Shown: positions 1-11,691 of the stretch, piece by piece | How positions within the stretch are numbered: position 1 is the stretch's first letter | Layout: the number at the start of each line of letters is the position of its first letter | Assembly: GCF_050624435.1 (NCBI RefSeq) | Contig: NC_134546.1 | Span: 75,805,700-75,869,699, forward strand | Source of the DNA: Tenrec ecaudatus | Lineage: Eukaryota > Chordata > Mammalia > Afrosoricida > Tenrecidae | Length of the DNA: 64,000 bases | Direction: 5' to 3' | The notes under the pieces: generated by a model | Database searches by the model: none | Seen by the model: only the letters and a program-made list of their open reading frames with translations | What the model was told of the DNA's origin: nothing | Program-made: the position numbers and the translations under genes

Positions 1-640
1 AGATAAATCAGCCTGGTTTTTTTTGTTGTTGTTGTTGTTGTTGTTAAAGAAAATGATTCTGCCAGGTGGTCCTCAAGATCAGCATCTAGATGAAACTCAG
101 GGAGACTTGAAGATTCAGTCTAATGAGATTGATGGAAGATGGAGCGATTGGGTGTTGTGAGAGCATAAATGTTTGAATTGGATCAGAAAGTCTGGCTAGT
201 CAAACTCTTCAAATGATGCTTGAAGAGAAAGGCTTGGTGATGTATTTCTGAAAGGACAGACTGAGAGCAGAGGCTTCCATAGAATTCCCCGATTATGTCA
301 TTAAGTTCCAGGCCAGAATTACACAGGGGGCAAGTTAGGGAACAAACCATATGAAAACAGAATGTAGCTCCCAAATGACTCTCATCTTCAGTAGGAAGTG
401 TGCAGGTCGGACTCAGCATCGGTCCAAAGTCTCTTTGTGTCTTTCTCTACTTTCTGTCTCTCTGGTTCAGCAAGGTGACATGATTTTGGAATGTTTATCT
501 TTCCCAATGCAAGTCTGTTCACATTCTCAATATGCCATGTTCATGGACAAGGATGCTCAAGACCAAGGAAACATCAATACTACCCAATGTTATCTTTCAA
601 TACAATGAAATCCTGATCCAAATGATACCTTAATCCTTTA
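1..640. other. Unassigned sequence with a (GTT)n run
   Basis: No gene recognised. A short GTT microsatellite sits at about 26-45. Open frames here are short and show no family I know. Confidence 0.6.
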
Positions 641-1200
641 AATAAATGGATAAATAATTACTCACTTTGCATGGAGAATCCTAGGATAATCAAGGGACCC
701 AAAATGGTTGAGATCAAGGTAGGGGACCTCACACAAATTAACCTCAAATTTATTACACAGTCACAGCTGTCAAAACAGCCTGGTACTTGTACACTGATAG
801 CTATATTAACCAATAGAACAGAATAGAAAACTAATAAATAATCCATCCACATACAGGCAACTCATCTTCAACAAAGGCCCAAGGGACTTGAAAAGGGAGA
901 GCGACATTCTCTTCAACAACTGGCCAACATAATTGGATCGCCACACTCAGAAGAATGAAAGACAACTAAAACCTCAGCTCCTGTACAAAAATGAACACCA
1001 GATGACCAAAGACCTAATGTAAATCCCAGAGCTATAGACACCACCTAAAAGGAAGCAAAGACACATGTAAGTGGCGCATTGCAGGGCGTTCATTCACTGT
1101 CAAACAGAGCAAAGGAAGTACACACAATAAGACAACATAGATGAGAGTGACCTAAAATTCAGACATCAATGTGCATCAAAAGAGCAAAAAGGTAAGTCAA
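640..1200 (+). mobile_element. Old L1 ORF2 fragment
   Basis: The + strand reads like the region of L1 ORF2 downstream of the reverse transcriptase: a run resembling the LTLPNFKIYYKA/VIKTAWYWY segment, then a stretch on ordering local subjects and 'NP.I.G', all broken by stops and indels. It is a dead, 5'- and 3'-incomplete L1 copy. Boundaries are approximate because similarity fades at both sides. Confidence 0.65.
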
Positions 1201-3520
1201 GCAACAAATACAAAACAAAAAGCTCTGCTAATTTTAAGCTGCAGTGTTGTATGTCTATTTGGTGTACAACAATAGACAACTGGAGCAAGTGTGGCTGCAT
1301 TTTCCTTGGAGCCATAATTTCTATCATTTCCACCTTTCAGAATTTTGAGAGACGCAGTGCACCTTGATTAAGTGACTGACCAAGCCCAACCCCAGGAGAT
1401 GGGGGACCTGGAAAAAAACCTAGAATATCTGAGTCTAGAGTTCAATGTATTGCTTCTTCAGAGTGCAGGGAGCACTCATTGAGAACGTATGTACCAAACC
1501 TTTTAGGAAAGTGATGTGCAGATGAATAATGTCATAAGGTTGACACTTAAGGAGACCCCTACTAACCACTGCTATGAAATTATCTGAGACGATCGTGGCA
1601 GTCAAACAGAGAAATGGAGATGACCTGAACTAGTGTGTAGTTACATCACGGTCTCAAGCTTAAATTGGTCAGACAAGCATCAAGAGCTGACACTATGATG
1701 GTGGTTTGGTGAAATGAACAGGATCAAGTGATGCTCTGTGAGTGTGCATATGAAAAGGCAACTGACTCAATAATCTCCAAATGAAAAATGCTAGGGTGTC
1801 CTGTGATTGAACCCCTGGATTTTAGTGAAATCAATGCATCTTCATTTCAAAACATTTGCTTATACATTTCAGCAAATTGTGGCCCAAAGAAGTCCAGATG
1901 ACCAACACCTTGTGCTTGGATTTCCCCACTGTAAAACATATATTATTTTGGAGATATACAGATTCTAATTCACCAGTAAATGAGTGATATCAACCCTAAG
2001 TCTGCAAAAAGCGTTTTCATCTTTGTTAGGAGGAAGGAAGCTGAATGGGGATTGAGCTTTAAAACGGCATGTTTAGAAATAGTGTCACAGTTTCTATAGT
2101 CAAAAATATGAACAATTTTTCGAAATCAGACAATCTTTGAGTTTAGTGAATAAAAGTAAGGTGAGACCAATGAGCAGTTGTGATGGTGCTGTGCCCAGAG
2201 CACAAATGGAGAGGCTGTCTCTGGTTGGAGATGCTCACATTTCAATTGAACCAAAGCCCCCTGGGTAAGGGATATTTAAAAGAGTGTCTGCGCTCATTCT
2301 CTAAATGTTGAGGATCAGCTGCATGGACAGCCCTAATTTTAATGGAGAGTGACAATGTCTTTTGATTCAAGATGTAAAATACTGTTCTTGGCTCTTATTC
2401 GTATTCTGATCCTGTTTTTAAATGATTGTTTTCCATTTACTGCTCTCCTGAAATTTTGCACTTGAAATCATGACCTGACTGATTTTGCAATCTTGTGGAT
2501 ATTCCAGCAAACAAAGGGGGGTGTCTCTATTCAGAATCTTGCATTTTTAGAGGCTACAGCGTTAAATACTGTCTTGCCTGGGGCCCAACTTTTCTAGGTG
2601 GTATGTTCTTCCCTGAGACCCTCTGCCACTTGAATCTCTATTTACACTGAGGTTGACCTCGATCATCAGGCTCTGGGATGGAGCATGTGTTTTGCATAAG
2701 AGCAGTGGGATTGGTGATGACCATGCTCAAGGTGGGAAAAATCCTAGCTGCATAAGATTAGTAGGGGACAATGCCGACTGGAAACATTCTGCCAGAGGCT
2801 TCAGGTCATATTTCATAAATAAACTGCAGAGCTAGGAGTGGAGCATGTCCTTTGGACCTAGCGCCTGGTTTACCCTTTCCTGGCCTTCAGAATTTGGACT
2901 GAATAGAACCCACCACCACGTGATTCATTTCCTCAAACATTCAAGAATTTCTGTTGGATGTTGCAGTGATTCTCAGAACCCAGAGCATGAGGGGATCTCC
3001 TCAAGGGAGGAGGGGGTGGAAATTGGAATGGAATGGCTTCATAGTAGAGTTGTACCTTTGAGGAATTATCAACCCTATCTCTTTGGGACTAATCTGGTAT
3101 GCATGCTTCTCAAAGATGTTGCTTCCACTCAAGGAAAAGTACCTAGTACTATGAGGAGGTTAAGTGGGTGTACATAAAAATAAATAAGGGATCTTGAAGT
3201 GTGTGAGGTTTGAAGGTATCTTGGAGCCCAATTTCCAATTGATGGTGTCAACAGACTCTATCCTGCCCACTTTCTAGGGCACAGGACATAGAGGAGCCTA
3301 AGGCAGGGAAGAGGCTATGGTGGGCTGGAGGGAGAGAACACTGAGCTCAGAAATCCTTGGATTTCCTTTGATGCTTCGCACACAGCTCTTAGGGAAAACC
3401 TGTTCTCACTATCGACTAACATGCTTATGATTTCAAACGAAAGGTTACTCTACAATGGGCTCAGAAGGAAGAGAGGAGTCTGAGCTCCATCACTTTCTGT
3501 TTATAAGGCCAGGGCTCCCT
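1200..3520. other. Unassigned sequence upstream of the first V gene
   Basis: About 2.3 kb without a gene that I can identify. Two modest open frames on the + strand (2653-2835 and 2845-3177) match no family I know and are probably chance. The last few hundred bases are the 5' flank of the V gene starting at 3637. Confidence 0.5.
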
Positions 3521-3523
3521 CAC

Positions 3524-3531
3524 ATGCAAAT
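3524..3531 (+). promoter_or_regulatory. Immunoglobulin V promoter octamer ATGCAAAT
   Basis: A perfect ATGCAAAT lies 105 bp upstream of the leader ATG at 3637. This is the Oct-1/Oct-2 binding element of IGHV promoters and supports B-cell transcription of the V gene. A TTATAAGG stretch just upstream is not in the usual TATA position. Confidence 0.9.
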
Positions 3532-3636
3532 TATTCTCAGGCACTAGTGTACAATTTCACCCTTAGCCTGGAAAAGCTATCAGTTCTCTTCAGACAAGGC
3601 TGTAGGTCTCTTGGGAATCAGAGCTGTGGTCTAAAG

Positions 3637-4079
3637 ATGCTATTTCTGTGTGTTCTCCTGTGCCTGGTGACAGTTCCCCAAGGTGAGTGATTCCGATATC
3701 TGACCTGGGTATATGGGGATGGTTGTAGACTTCAAGTGACTGACAAGGACAATATGTTTTTGTATTCAGGGATCCTGTCCCAGGTGCAGCTTCAGGAATC
3801 GGGTCCAGGGCTGGTGAAGCCCTCCCAGAAGCTGTCCCTCACCTGCACTGTCTCTGGTTTCTCCATCACAAGCAGTGGTTACTGCTGGCACTGGATCCGC
3901 CAGCCATCAGGGAAAGGGCTGCAGTGGATGGGAGAAATATGTGCTAGTGGTAATACATATTATAACCCGTCCTTCCAAAGCCAACTCTCCGTTACCAGAG
4001 ATACATCGAAGAATCAGTTTTCCCTGCAGCTGAGCTCCGTGACTGCTGAGGACACGGCCATGTATTACTGTGCAAGGAG
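3637..4079 (+). CDS. IGHV4-like (clan II) heavy-chain variable gene, apparently functional
   Basis: Germline V segment for the heavy-chain variable domain. Exon 1 (3637-3682) encodes a hydrophobic leader starting [11 protein letters not shown]; the donor GTGAGT follows, and the acceptor CAG ends at 3769. Exon 2 (3770-4079) adds the last leader residues and the mature V region from 3781 ([16 protein letters not shown]). The conserved features are present: first Cys at 3844-3846, FR2 tryptophan in [14 protein letters not shown]3 [13 protein letters not shown] and the [10 protein letters not shown] end with second Cys at 4069-4071. There are no stops or frameshifts, and an RSS follows directly. 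The FR1, FR2 and FR3 signatures place it with human IGHV4. Odd: CDR1 and CDR2 each carry an extra cysteine (3883-3885 and 3940-3942). Functional status is inferred from the sequence only; expression cannot be judged. Confidence 0.93.
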
Positions 4080-4118
4080 CACAGTGAGGGGAAGTCAGTG
4101 TGAGCCCAGACACAAACC
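4080..4118 (+). promoter_or_regulatory. V recombination signal sequence (23-bp spacer)
   Basis: Heptamer CACAGTG (4080-4086, consensus), 23-bp spacer (4087-4109), nonamer ACACAAACC (4110-4118, close to consensus ACAAAAACC). It is placed directly after the last V codon and is the RAG1/RAG2 substrate for joining to D segments carrying 12-bp-spacer signals. Confidence 0.95.
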
Positions 4119-5388
4119 TCCCCTGCAGGGGAGACACTGGGCAGCAGGGGGCACGCAGGACCCACTGACACCCAACCCTAGACAGGCACAGATGGATGAC
4201 AGGGAGGATTTCCTGTTGGAATTAGGGCCTTTTTCTTTGCTCTCAGCATCCCCAGAGACAATTTTTCCTTTTTTCTTAATATTTTCCTTACTGCCAGATT
4301 GAAAGGAAAAACTAGCACTCTCTGTTTGCAGTACTAATATTAAAGGTGATGCTGACCCTTCATTATCATTCTCTATGCCCCGTTTTCCTTTGTGAGAAAC
4401 AGACTATCATCCTCACACTGTCTGTGACTCAAAATCTGTTGACAACGAAATACAGGCATGTGCAGATTCATGCGTGCAGTGTATGATTTTAAATGTTCTG
4501 AGCTCTTTACTCTATTACAGCACATTGTCAGGTCTCTGGAGGTGTCTCTCTGCATTATTCCCTGTGCACTGTGGCTAGTGATTGACTAACATTCATTATG
4601 TCTGAGAAAATAATTGTGGAGACGTCTGGGTCTAAACTTGTGAACTGTCCATAGTGATGCTTGTTACCCATTACCTCCCTTTATGCAGAAACTAGTGTTA
4701 CAGCCATAGAGAGATCCCTGACACTGTGAACAGGTGAACTGAATGACCTGTCTGGTCAGTGAAGTCATTAGTAATATCATTCATTGGAGTCACAGTTAAG
4801 GTAACACTCATTGGAAGGGAAACTTTGATTCCAAAAGATAGCAAATGAGTTACAAGAGAAAGAAATTGCAAAATAATATCTCAGAATGGTCCTCCTTCTC
4901 AATTGAGAGTAGTGACATTTCTCACATATTTGGATCAGGTGATCAGGGGAACCATTTCCTAGAAAAAGGACATCTTATTTGGCAGAGTGTCACAAAAATA
5001 AAGGGAAACACTCAGTTAGATGCACAGACAGAGTGGCTGCAAAAATGGTATTAAACTTAAGAACAAGTGAGGATGGTTCAAGACTTGGCAGTTTAGTTAC
5101 TTGTCCTATTGTGCACAGAACCATTGTGAGTCAAACTGACTCAAAAACACCCAGCAACATCTTTGATGGAGTGAGGTGAAGAAAATTGAGATTAATTTTG
5201 GTCATTTAAATGTAATTACCTAAAATTATCATAAATTATACCATTTTAAAATGTAAATTTATTAAAATTACTTAACATTTAAAATACAATAGATATACCA
5301 TTTCCAATTAAGTTATAGCTATGTGCCTTGCAAATGATTAGGAAACAAAGTTCAATAAATAAATACTATAAATAAAAAATATTATATT
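4119..5388. other. 3' flank of the V gene, otherwise unassigned
   Basis: The first ~100 bp resemble the usual flank behind mammalian IGHV RSSs. After that I recognise no gene or repeat; the frames at 4845-5179 overlap each other and look random. Confidence 0.5.
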
Positions 5389-5389
5389 A

Positions 5390-5520
5390 ACGTCCGCTCT
5401 CCTTGGTGGCATAGAGGATTTCACATTTGGATGTTAAGTGCAAGGTCAGCAGATAAAATCCACCAGCCATTCTGAGAAAGAGAGATGAGGTTCTAAAGAG
5501 TTCTACAAGGATTGCAAATT
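5390..5520 (+). repeat. AfroSINE-like tRNA-derived SINE, diverged
   Basis: Shows the degraded layout of the afrotherian tRNA-related SINE: CTTGGTGGCATAGAGG at the head (compare 'cTGGTGGCGcAgtGG'), a B-box-like 'GTCAGCAGATAAAATCCACCAG', then the segment ending in 'agAGTTCTAC'. Recognised from memory of the consensus. Confidence 0.6.
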
Positions 5521-5960
5521 ATATAATCCAAATTCAAAGGAGAGAATAGTGTCAGAGCATAAATTGTGAGATTCTGCTCTGCAGAGGGCTGTGGATGACA
5601 GTGGAGGCTCAAACACATTTGTAGGATCTTCACAGGGAATACACCTCTAGTGATTTCCCTCTCACCATATCTGAGGGATGGAACAAGCTGGCGGTCAGAG
5701 AGAGAGATTGGAGAGATGACTATAGTAGGTCAAAATGACTCACCTACTTGACTTTGATGGTTAAAATCTTGTCATTTGATCTTCCTTTTGATATGCTTTG
5801 TGATTAATATGGGTTTTAATATTTTCTGGTTTTCTTTTATACACTTAGGGTTAATTTCTCCTGTGTTCAGTCATTGTTGGTAGCATTTTTGACTATTTAT
5901 AACTTTTTCTATGTTTTTCAATTTATGTAGTGCACAATAGGTGAATCTACAAGATAATAA
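5520..5960. other. Unassigned AT-rich sequence
   Basis: No gene or repeat family recognised. Confidence 0.5.
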
Positions 5961-5964
5961 CTAG

Positions 5965-6160
5965 AATAAAGGTTCACAGGGGCTTCAGCAAGAGAGGTGG
6001 GGAGAAAAGGGAAGTTAATAGAAAGGAGTTCAACAAGGAAGAACTTGTTTTCTAACTGGTTGTGGTAGTGATTGTAAAACACTGCTTGCATGATTGAACT
6101 CTGGAAGGGTATGATGTCTGGATTAGCTGTTAATAAAATTATTTTTTAAAGAAATGAAAT
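5965..6160 (+). mobile_element. L1 3'-end fragment (older subfamily)
   Basis: Contains the 3' UTR tail pattern shared with the copy at 6850-7030: GGTGGGGAGAAAAGGGAAG, 'aGTTCAAcAAGGAAGA', 'tGTAAAACACTGCTTG', and a terminal 'ttAATAAAATTATTTTTTAAA' polyadenylation end. 5'-truncated, + orientation. Confidence 0.6.
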
Positions 6161-6850
6161 GGCAAAAGATATTAGTTGCAGGACAAATGTTTTAAAACAT
6201 TTTTATTTTGAATACTGTTAAAATTATTTTAATAAATTAATATTGCACATTAAAAAAGACATGATGTTATGTAATATATATCCCATTTAAATTTTTGCTG
6301 ATTTCTCAGTTATAAAAATTTACAGTGCCTAAAATCCTAATGAGCAGATCTACTCTGCTCTAGAACAGTGTTCCCTAATCAACAACAAAGATAGAGAAAT
6401 AGGGTTGTGCTATGAGGTAGAATCTCCTGGAAGACAGAGAGTTGATTTTGTTGTTGTTGTTTTGTATAGTCCATGTAATGTGCATAACAATTGGTTTGGG
6501 GGATGTTAGCATGTGTTCAAAAGAAGGTAGAAGAGGGATGTTGTAGGACGCCAGTGATTAAAAGTGTTGTTGGATCCAGAAGCCTTGGGAAAGGCAGTCA
6601 GACAATAAGGTCATCACTTTACAGCAGGAGGCTGATATATTTGACCTAAGCACACCTGGGTCTTTTATGGACTCTGGGGAAGGGCAGCAGATGGCACATG
6701 AACTTCCTGATTTCTAATTTCCAATTCCTATTTTGGTTTATTTCAGATATATTTTGTCACTGGCAGTAATATTCTTGAATATTTGTTGTTTTTCTGTTTT
6801 ACATTAGATGAAACCCGAGATTGAAGAACATATAGAGATAGCAAAGAGAA
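6160..6850. other. Unassigned AT-rich sequence
   Basis: No gene recognised. A TTG microsatellite lies near 6445-6465. Confidence 0.5.
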
Positions 6851-7045
6851 TAAGGGATTCTGGGGCCTACAGTAGGGGGGTGGGATAAAAGGGAGCTGAT
6901 GCCAAAGAGTTCAATAAGGAAGAGGGTGTTTTGAAACTAATTTTGGTGGCAATTGTACAATACTGCTTGATGCACTTGAATGATGAATTGATATGATTAT
7001 TATGACCAAATACAATGGTTTTGGAGGGAAAAATGAGAAAATAAA
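6850..7045 (+). mobile_element. L1 3'-end fragment (older subfamily), second copy
   Basis: Same tail pattern as at 5965-6160: GGGTGGGATAAAAGGGAGC, 'gAGTTCAATAAGGAAGA', 'TTGTACAATACTGCTTGATG', ending in an A-rich stretch. The two copies lie less than 1 kb apart and have diverged, so they could be separate insertions or a local duplication. Confidence 0.55.
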
Positions 7046-7560
7046 TTAAATATTAAATAAAGGCTATGCCATTGATAACACTTTGATTTCAAATTTCTGG
7101 CTTATAAAATAATCTCTTTTCCAGTTCAATATTTTAGCTAGTTTTTTGAAGTGTTGTACCAGCAAGACATTCCATAAGTTTCTGATTATGCATGAAGAAA
7201 TTATCTTCCATTTTAAAACCTATTTTTCTCATAGTATTTTCTCATTTATAGGCAAAAAATAATATTTTCAACATGCTTCTCGTGCACAATGCAGTGGCAT
7301 TAGATTATCATAATGTTCAACAATTGCCAACATCTGTAAAATTTCCTATCACACACATCACAGAAACCCCCAAAAAATAACTCTGACTTGAAAATTTCCT
7401 CCTCAACATGGAATAAATAACTCTATTAATTTCTTGCTCTAATTATTTTGAATCAAAGTCTGCTTAAAGAATCTTTCTCTTACTGTGAAAATAAGGAACC
7501 CTACACTGTGTTCAATACCTCCATTGTCTTTCAGGCAGATTTCTTTCTTAATCAATATTT
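7045..7560. other. Unassigned AT-rich sequence
   Basis: No gene or repeat recognised. Confidence 0.5.
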
Positions 7561-9430
7561 TTTTTCAATAATTATATTGGGGCCTTTACACCTCTTATCA
7601 CATTCCATACATACATCCATTATATCAAGCACATTTGTCCATTTGTTGCCCTCATCTTCTCAAAACATTTGCTTTCCACTTGAGCCCTTGGGATCATCTC
7701 CTCACTCCCCGCTCCCCCCACCTTCTTGAACCCTTGAAAATTTATAAATTATTCTTATTTTGTCATACCTTACCTACTCCCTTCACCCACTTTTCTGTTG
7801 TCCATCCCTCAGGGAGGAGGTTATATGTAGATCCTTGTAATCAGCTCCCTCTTTCCAACCCACCCTCCCTCCCTCCCTCCACCCTTCACTCTCAGCACTG
7901 TTCCTGAGGGGATCATCTGTCCTGGATTCCCTGTGTGTCCAGTTCCTATCTGTACCAGTGTACATCCTCTGGTACAGCTGGATTTGTAAGATAGAATTGG
8001 GATTATGATAGTGGGATGGGAGAAAGCATTTAAGAGCCAGAGGAAAGTTGTGTGTTTCATCATTGCTATACTGCACCCTTACTGGCTCATCTCCTCCCCA
8101 CAACCCTTCTGTAAGGGGATGTCCAGCTGCCTACAGATGAGCTTTGGGTCCCCACTCCACACTTCCCTTCATTCACAATTATATGACTGTTTTGTTCTTT
8201 GATGCCTGAAACCTGATCTCTTCAACAGCTTGTGATCATACAGACTGGTGTGCTTCTTCCATGTGGGCTTTGCTGTTGGTGAGCTATATGGCTGCTTGTT
8301 TACCTTCAAGTTTTTAAGACCCTAGGTACTATATCCTTGGATAGCGGGGCTCCATCAGGTTACTTCACACATTTGCTTATGCACACATTTGTCGTCAGCG
8401 ATTGTGTCAGGAAGGTGAGCATCATGGAATGCCAGTTTAATACAACAAAGTATTCTTACATTGAGGGAGTACTTGAGTGGAGGCCCAATGTCCATCTGCT
8501 ACCTTAATACCATGTGGAAACATATAAATTTCTCACAAGTCATCTCCCCCAAATATGTTACACTGCTTGCAGCTAATCATAAAAGTTACTTCCCTTGAGA
8601 CAATCAGCTGCCATTCTGCTGTCTCCTCCCATCACAGGTGGGCCTGCTCCCTGCTGCAGGGGACAATGGGTTACTTCTCCCTGAGGCTTTTGAGCATTAG
8701 CTTGGTTCCTGTAGGTGGGATTTATACCTACTGATAATAGTTCCTATGGAGATCCAGAGAACAGATCAAACCTGCTCAGTGACATCAAGTTAGGCTGCCA
8801 TCCTGAATATAGGATCTGTCTGTCTTGTCACATGGATACCCCCAATCCCTCCTCTTCCTATTGAGTGTATACCCCTAGATTGTTCCCCTCTCGTTGCTGT
8901 ATAACCTATATTACAAACCCTTCCTGTGACATATGTCTTTACCTATAATTAGTGGGCTTGCACACTTCCGCCAGATGTTAATAAAAAGTGCCCTCTCTCT
9001 TGGCTCCTCCCTTGATCACTCGTCAGCTCCAACTATCCTCTCCCATCCTCGCTCCATTGTTCCCTTTCCCCTTGTCCTCCTTCCCTTCCACCTCTCTTCA
9101 CGTGGATCACCAAGAAGAGCTTAGAAAAGCTTACTACCATGAAATGTGTCTGACTCCATTATTTAAATCTATTTTATCTCTCATGCGCTTCGATGACTTT
9201 AATCTAATACTTATATATCCTAACCGTACAATTGTGCCTATTGAACCCACAATTAGTGGTGGGGGGCTGGCACCCCTTCCAACCACAATACTAAACTTAT
9301 AAATATATGCACATATCTATTTCCGATCCTCATATGTAAATACCTTTACATATGTGCATGCCTTTATTTAAACCTCTATAAATGCCCTTTGCGTCCTAGC
9401 TCTTTCCTCTTGTCCTAGAACATGCTCGGC
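7560..9430 (-). mobile_element. L1 long 3' UTR, minus orientation, diverged
   Basis: Begins with the reverse complement of the L1 3' terminus (ATTGGGGCCTTTACACC, compare ATTAGGGGCTCATACAAC elsewhere). It continues through the same ordered blocks seen at 45.7-47.5 kb: 'CACTTGAGCCCTTGGGATC', the 'CCCTCAGGGAGGAGG' block, the 'CTTCTTCCATGTGGGCTTTG' block, 'gCTTATGCACACATTTG' and 'AAATGCCCTTTGCGTCCTAG'. It has one copy of the 'CCATGTGGGCTTT' block, whereas the younger copies have two. All frames here belong to this noncoding UTR. Confidence 0.85.
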
Positions 9431-10480
9431 TTTCATTTTGGTTTCAGTAATTCCTCTCAGCTTTATCAGTATTGTATTGTGGAATATATTTCACTATCAT
9501 ATCTATATAAATATTTATAGATCATTCTTCCTTCTGTTGTACCTAATTCAGGTTGTTCGCAAGTTGAAGCATACTCTACCTCCCAAGCTTTTCACAGGGG
9601 GTGAGTCAGTGTATGTCCAGACATAAAACTATCCTCAGGGAGAAAAGTGACCTAAAGGGAAGCTAAGGACCCACCAGCTCTGGACCAAGAGAAGAAAGAA
9701 GTGAGGACAGGAGCCTGGGTAAGGACTGTAGTCCTGGTCAGCTATAACTTCTGCACTGACCACTATGGTAGCGTTATTGCTCATGGCAGGAAACCTGCAT
9801 AGACAACTCCAGATAACACTCCTGACAACAGTCTGAACACTTAGGACCAGACAAAATGTGTCTGTTCGGCCCACAGAAGTTGGAAGACAGTGTAAGCCCA
9901 GGAAACACCTCTCCTGTATGTGATGGGATGCTGTCACCAGGGGGCTCTCTGAAGATACTGAGCCCAACACCCACCCCCAGTACTGAGTCATGGAGGAAAA
10001 CTGAGCTTCTTCTTATTTCTGTGGTTTCTTTTAGCCTCACAAATAACCCTGTTGTTAGGAAACCTTTTCATTCCAACTCTAAATATAGAAGATAAAATTG
10101 AAGTATCTTTTACTCCTTTTCCAATATTGTGAAATGTAATAAGGGAAAGAAGAATTTTGGAAGACATACACTTGTTTTCATATGCATTCATATGTATGAA
10201 AAGATGCAGGTTGACCGTGTCTTGATTCCAAAATATGATGAGGATAGACCTTGTAATTAATTTCAATCGATCATCTGGATGCTTCTGATGGTAATGGACA
10301 CAAAGTTACACTGAACATGAAATCTCCACAGATGTTCATATGATTGGGAGAGTGAAGACCTCAGAGAGAGGACTGTGTTCTCCCAAAGACTCCACCAGCA
10401 TCGCTTTTCTAGTCTGAGTCCCAGAGCTATGGTCTCCATTTAGCCCTCTCCACCTTTACATACAAGTGCACCTCCCAGTC
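9430..10480. other. Unassigned sequence
   Basis: No gene recognised. The overlapping frames at 9635-10266 lie on both strands and show no family signature. Confidence 0.45.
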
Positions 10481-10482
10481 AC

Positions 10483-10490
10483 ATGCAAAT
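10483..10490 (+). promoter_or_regulatory. V promoter octamer ATGCAAAT of a pseudogene
   Basis: Perfect octamer 78 bp upstream of the decayed leader ATG at 10569; retained although the downstream gene is dead. Confidence 0.8.
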
Positions 10491-10568
10491 ACCAGTCCCA
10501 TGAAACCACAGCAAGCTTGTACTTAAATTTGCATTCCTTCACACCCTAGAGAGCAATTTCTGGGTGTC

Positions 10569-11020
10569 ATGAATCTTATCCACATAACATTAATTTGGTG
10601 TGGGTTTTCCTCTTTCTGGTGGCATCTCCGGAAGATAAGTGCTTCAGGCATTCACACATGAACTCTAGGGATGCAGCATCCGAGCATATGACTCTTTGTG
10701 TTTCTCTTTATCCCCAGGTATCCTGGCCCAGGTGTAGCTACAATAGTCAGGCCCCGGACTGGTGAAGCTATCATAGATCCTGCCTCTCACCTGTGCCGTC
10801 TCTGGATTCTCTTTAACAAGCTGTAGTGTGCGCTGAATCCGCCAGGCTCCAGGAAAGTAACTGGAGTGGGTTGGTCCAACATGGAGTGGTGGAAGCACAA
10901 GATATAAGCCAGCTCTCCGATACCGGGTAGTATCATCCGGGACACCTCCAAATGCAAATTTTATTTAAAATTGAGCTCTTTGAATCCTGAGGACACCGCC
11001 ATGTATTACTGTGCTAGACG
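10569..11020 (+). pseudogene. IGHV4-like (clan II) variable pseudogene
   Basis: Leader-like exon from 10569: the stretch TTTTCCTCTTTCTGGTGGCATCTCC (here in pieces TTTTCCTCTTTCTGG then TGGCATCTCC) resembles IGHV4 leaders, but no good GT donor follows. Exon 2 begins after the acceptor CCCCAG ending at 10717. The mature V region would start at 10729 as CAG GTG, but codons 3 and 6 are TAG (10735-10737 and 10744-10746). More damage follows: another stop replaces part of FR2 ('CCAGGAAAGTAACTGG'), and CDR2 to FR3 is rearranged by indels. The end GGACACCGCCATGTATTACTGTGC is intact and is followed by a good RSS. It could still take part in recombination or donate sequence, but cannot encode a chain. 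Confidence 0.88.
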
Positions 11021-11059
11021 CACAGTGATGAGAAATCTGTGTGAGCCCAGACACAAACT
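11021..11059 (+). promoter_or_regulatory. Intact RSS behind a V pseudogene
   Basis: Heptamer CACAGTG (11021-11027), 23-bp spacer (11028-11050), nonamer ACACAAACT (11051-11059). The signal is as good as that of the intact V gene, although the V exon has several stops. Confidence 0.9.
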
Positions 11060-11361
11060 TCCAGGCAACAGGCCATGATTTCCGTGGCTGCAAAAGAGAC
11101 AAGTCAGTGATGTTTTCCTCTTAGAAGCTGTGGTTTCCCCACCTTGTCAGCACCTCTCTAGGGACCACCAAGCACAGATTCTAGGGAGCCTTCATGTATC
11201 TGAACCTGCCTTCTTTTCATCGGAATGGGCTTTTTCTGTATTTCACCATCTATCCAAAGGTAGAATTCTCAGAAATATTAGTGTGTATTGATTACATCTC
11301 CATTTACCAACTAGAGCATTAACCACTGCTTTGGTTACAAAAGTTAGAAATATTCCAAAAT

Positions 11362-11545
11362 ATCAAACTCACTGCTGTCGAGTTGATGACAATTTATGAT
11401 GACACCCCTGTAGGTTTCCAGCATTGTAACTGTTGTGGGAGTAGAAAGCCCCATCTTTCTTCCTTGAGAGGCTGAGGGTTTCAAACTGTGTACATACACT
11501 TCTCAGCCCAACACATAACCAGTACGCCACCAGCCTCGTTATAAA
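11362..11545 (-). repeat. AfroSINE-like SINE, minus strand
   Basis: On the minus strand it reads GAGGCTGGTGGCGTACTGG, then 'TTAtgTGTTGGGCTG', 'cAGTTTGAAACC', 'GGGGCTTTCTACTCC' and 'GTCATCAACTCGACAG'. This is the order of the afrotherian tRNA-derived SINE: A box, B box, body, then the 'cgactcgacggca' tail. Confidence 0.75.
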
Positions 11546-11691
11546 AACATCAATGCAGCAAAATATTCTCATGTGAGCCCCACATTTTCTTCAAGCCATC
11601 AGATGAGTGTCCAAAGTTTTCATTCCAGTGAATGCTGACAAATGTATGCTTATGTGATAATTTTAACTTAGAATGATCTGGATAATATTGT

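Noticed and set aside
3499..3510. TATA box of the V gene (TTATAAGG)
   Set aside because: It lies upstream of the octamer, while a functional TATA should lie downstream of it, so I did not call it.
4080..4140. Near-identical RSS and flank in the clan II gene (4080) and the IGHV3 gene (21607), considered as gene conversion
   Set aside because: This 3' flank is conserved among mammalian IGHV families in general, so identity over about 50 bp is not good evidence of conversion.
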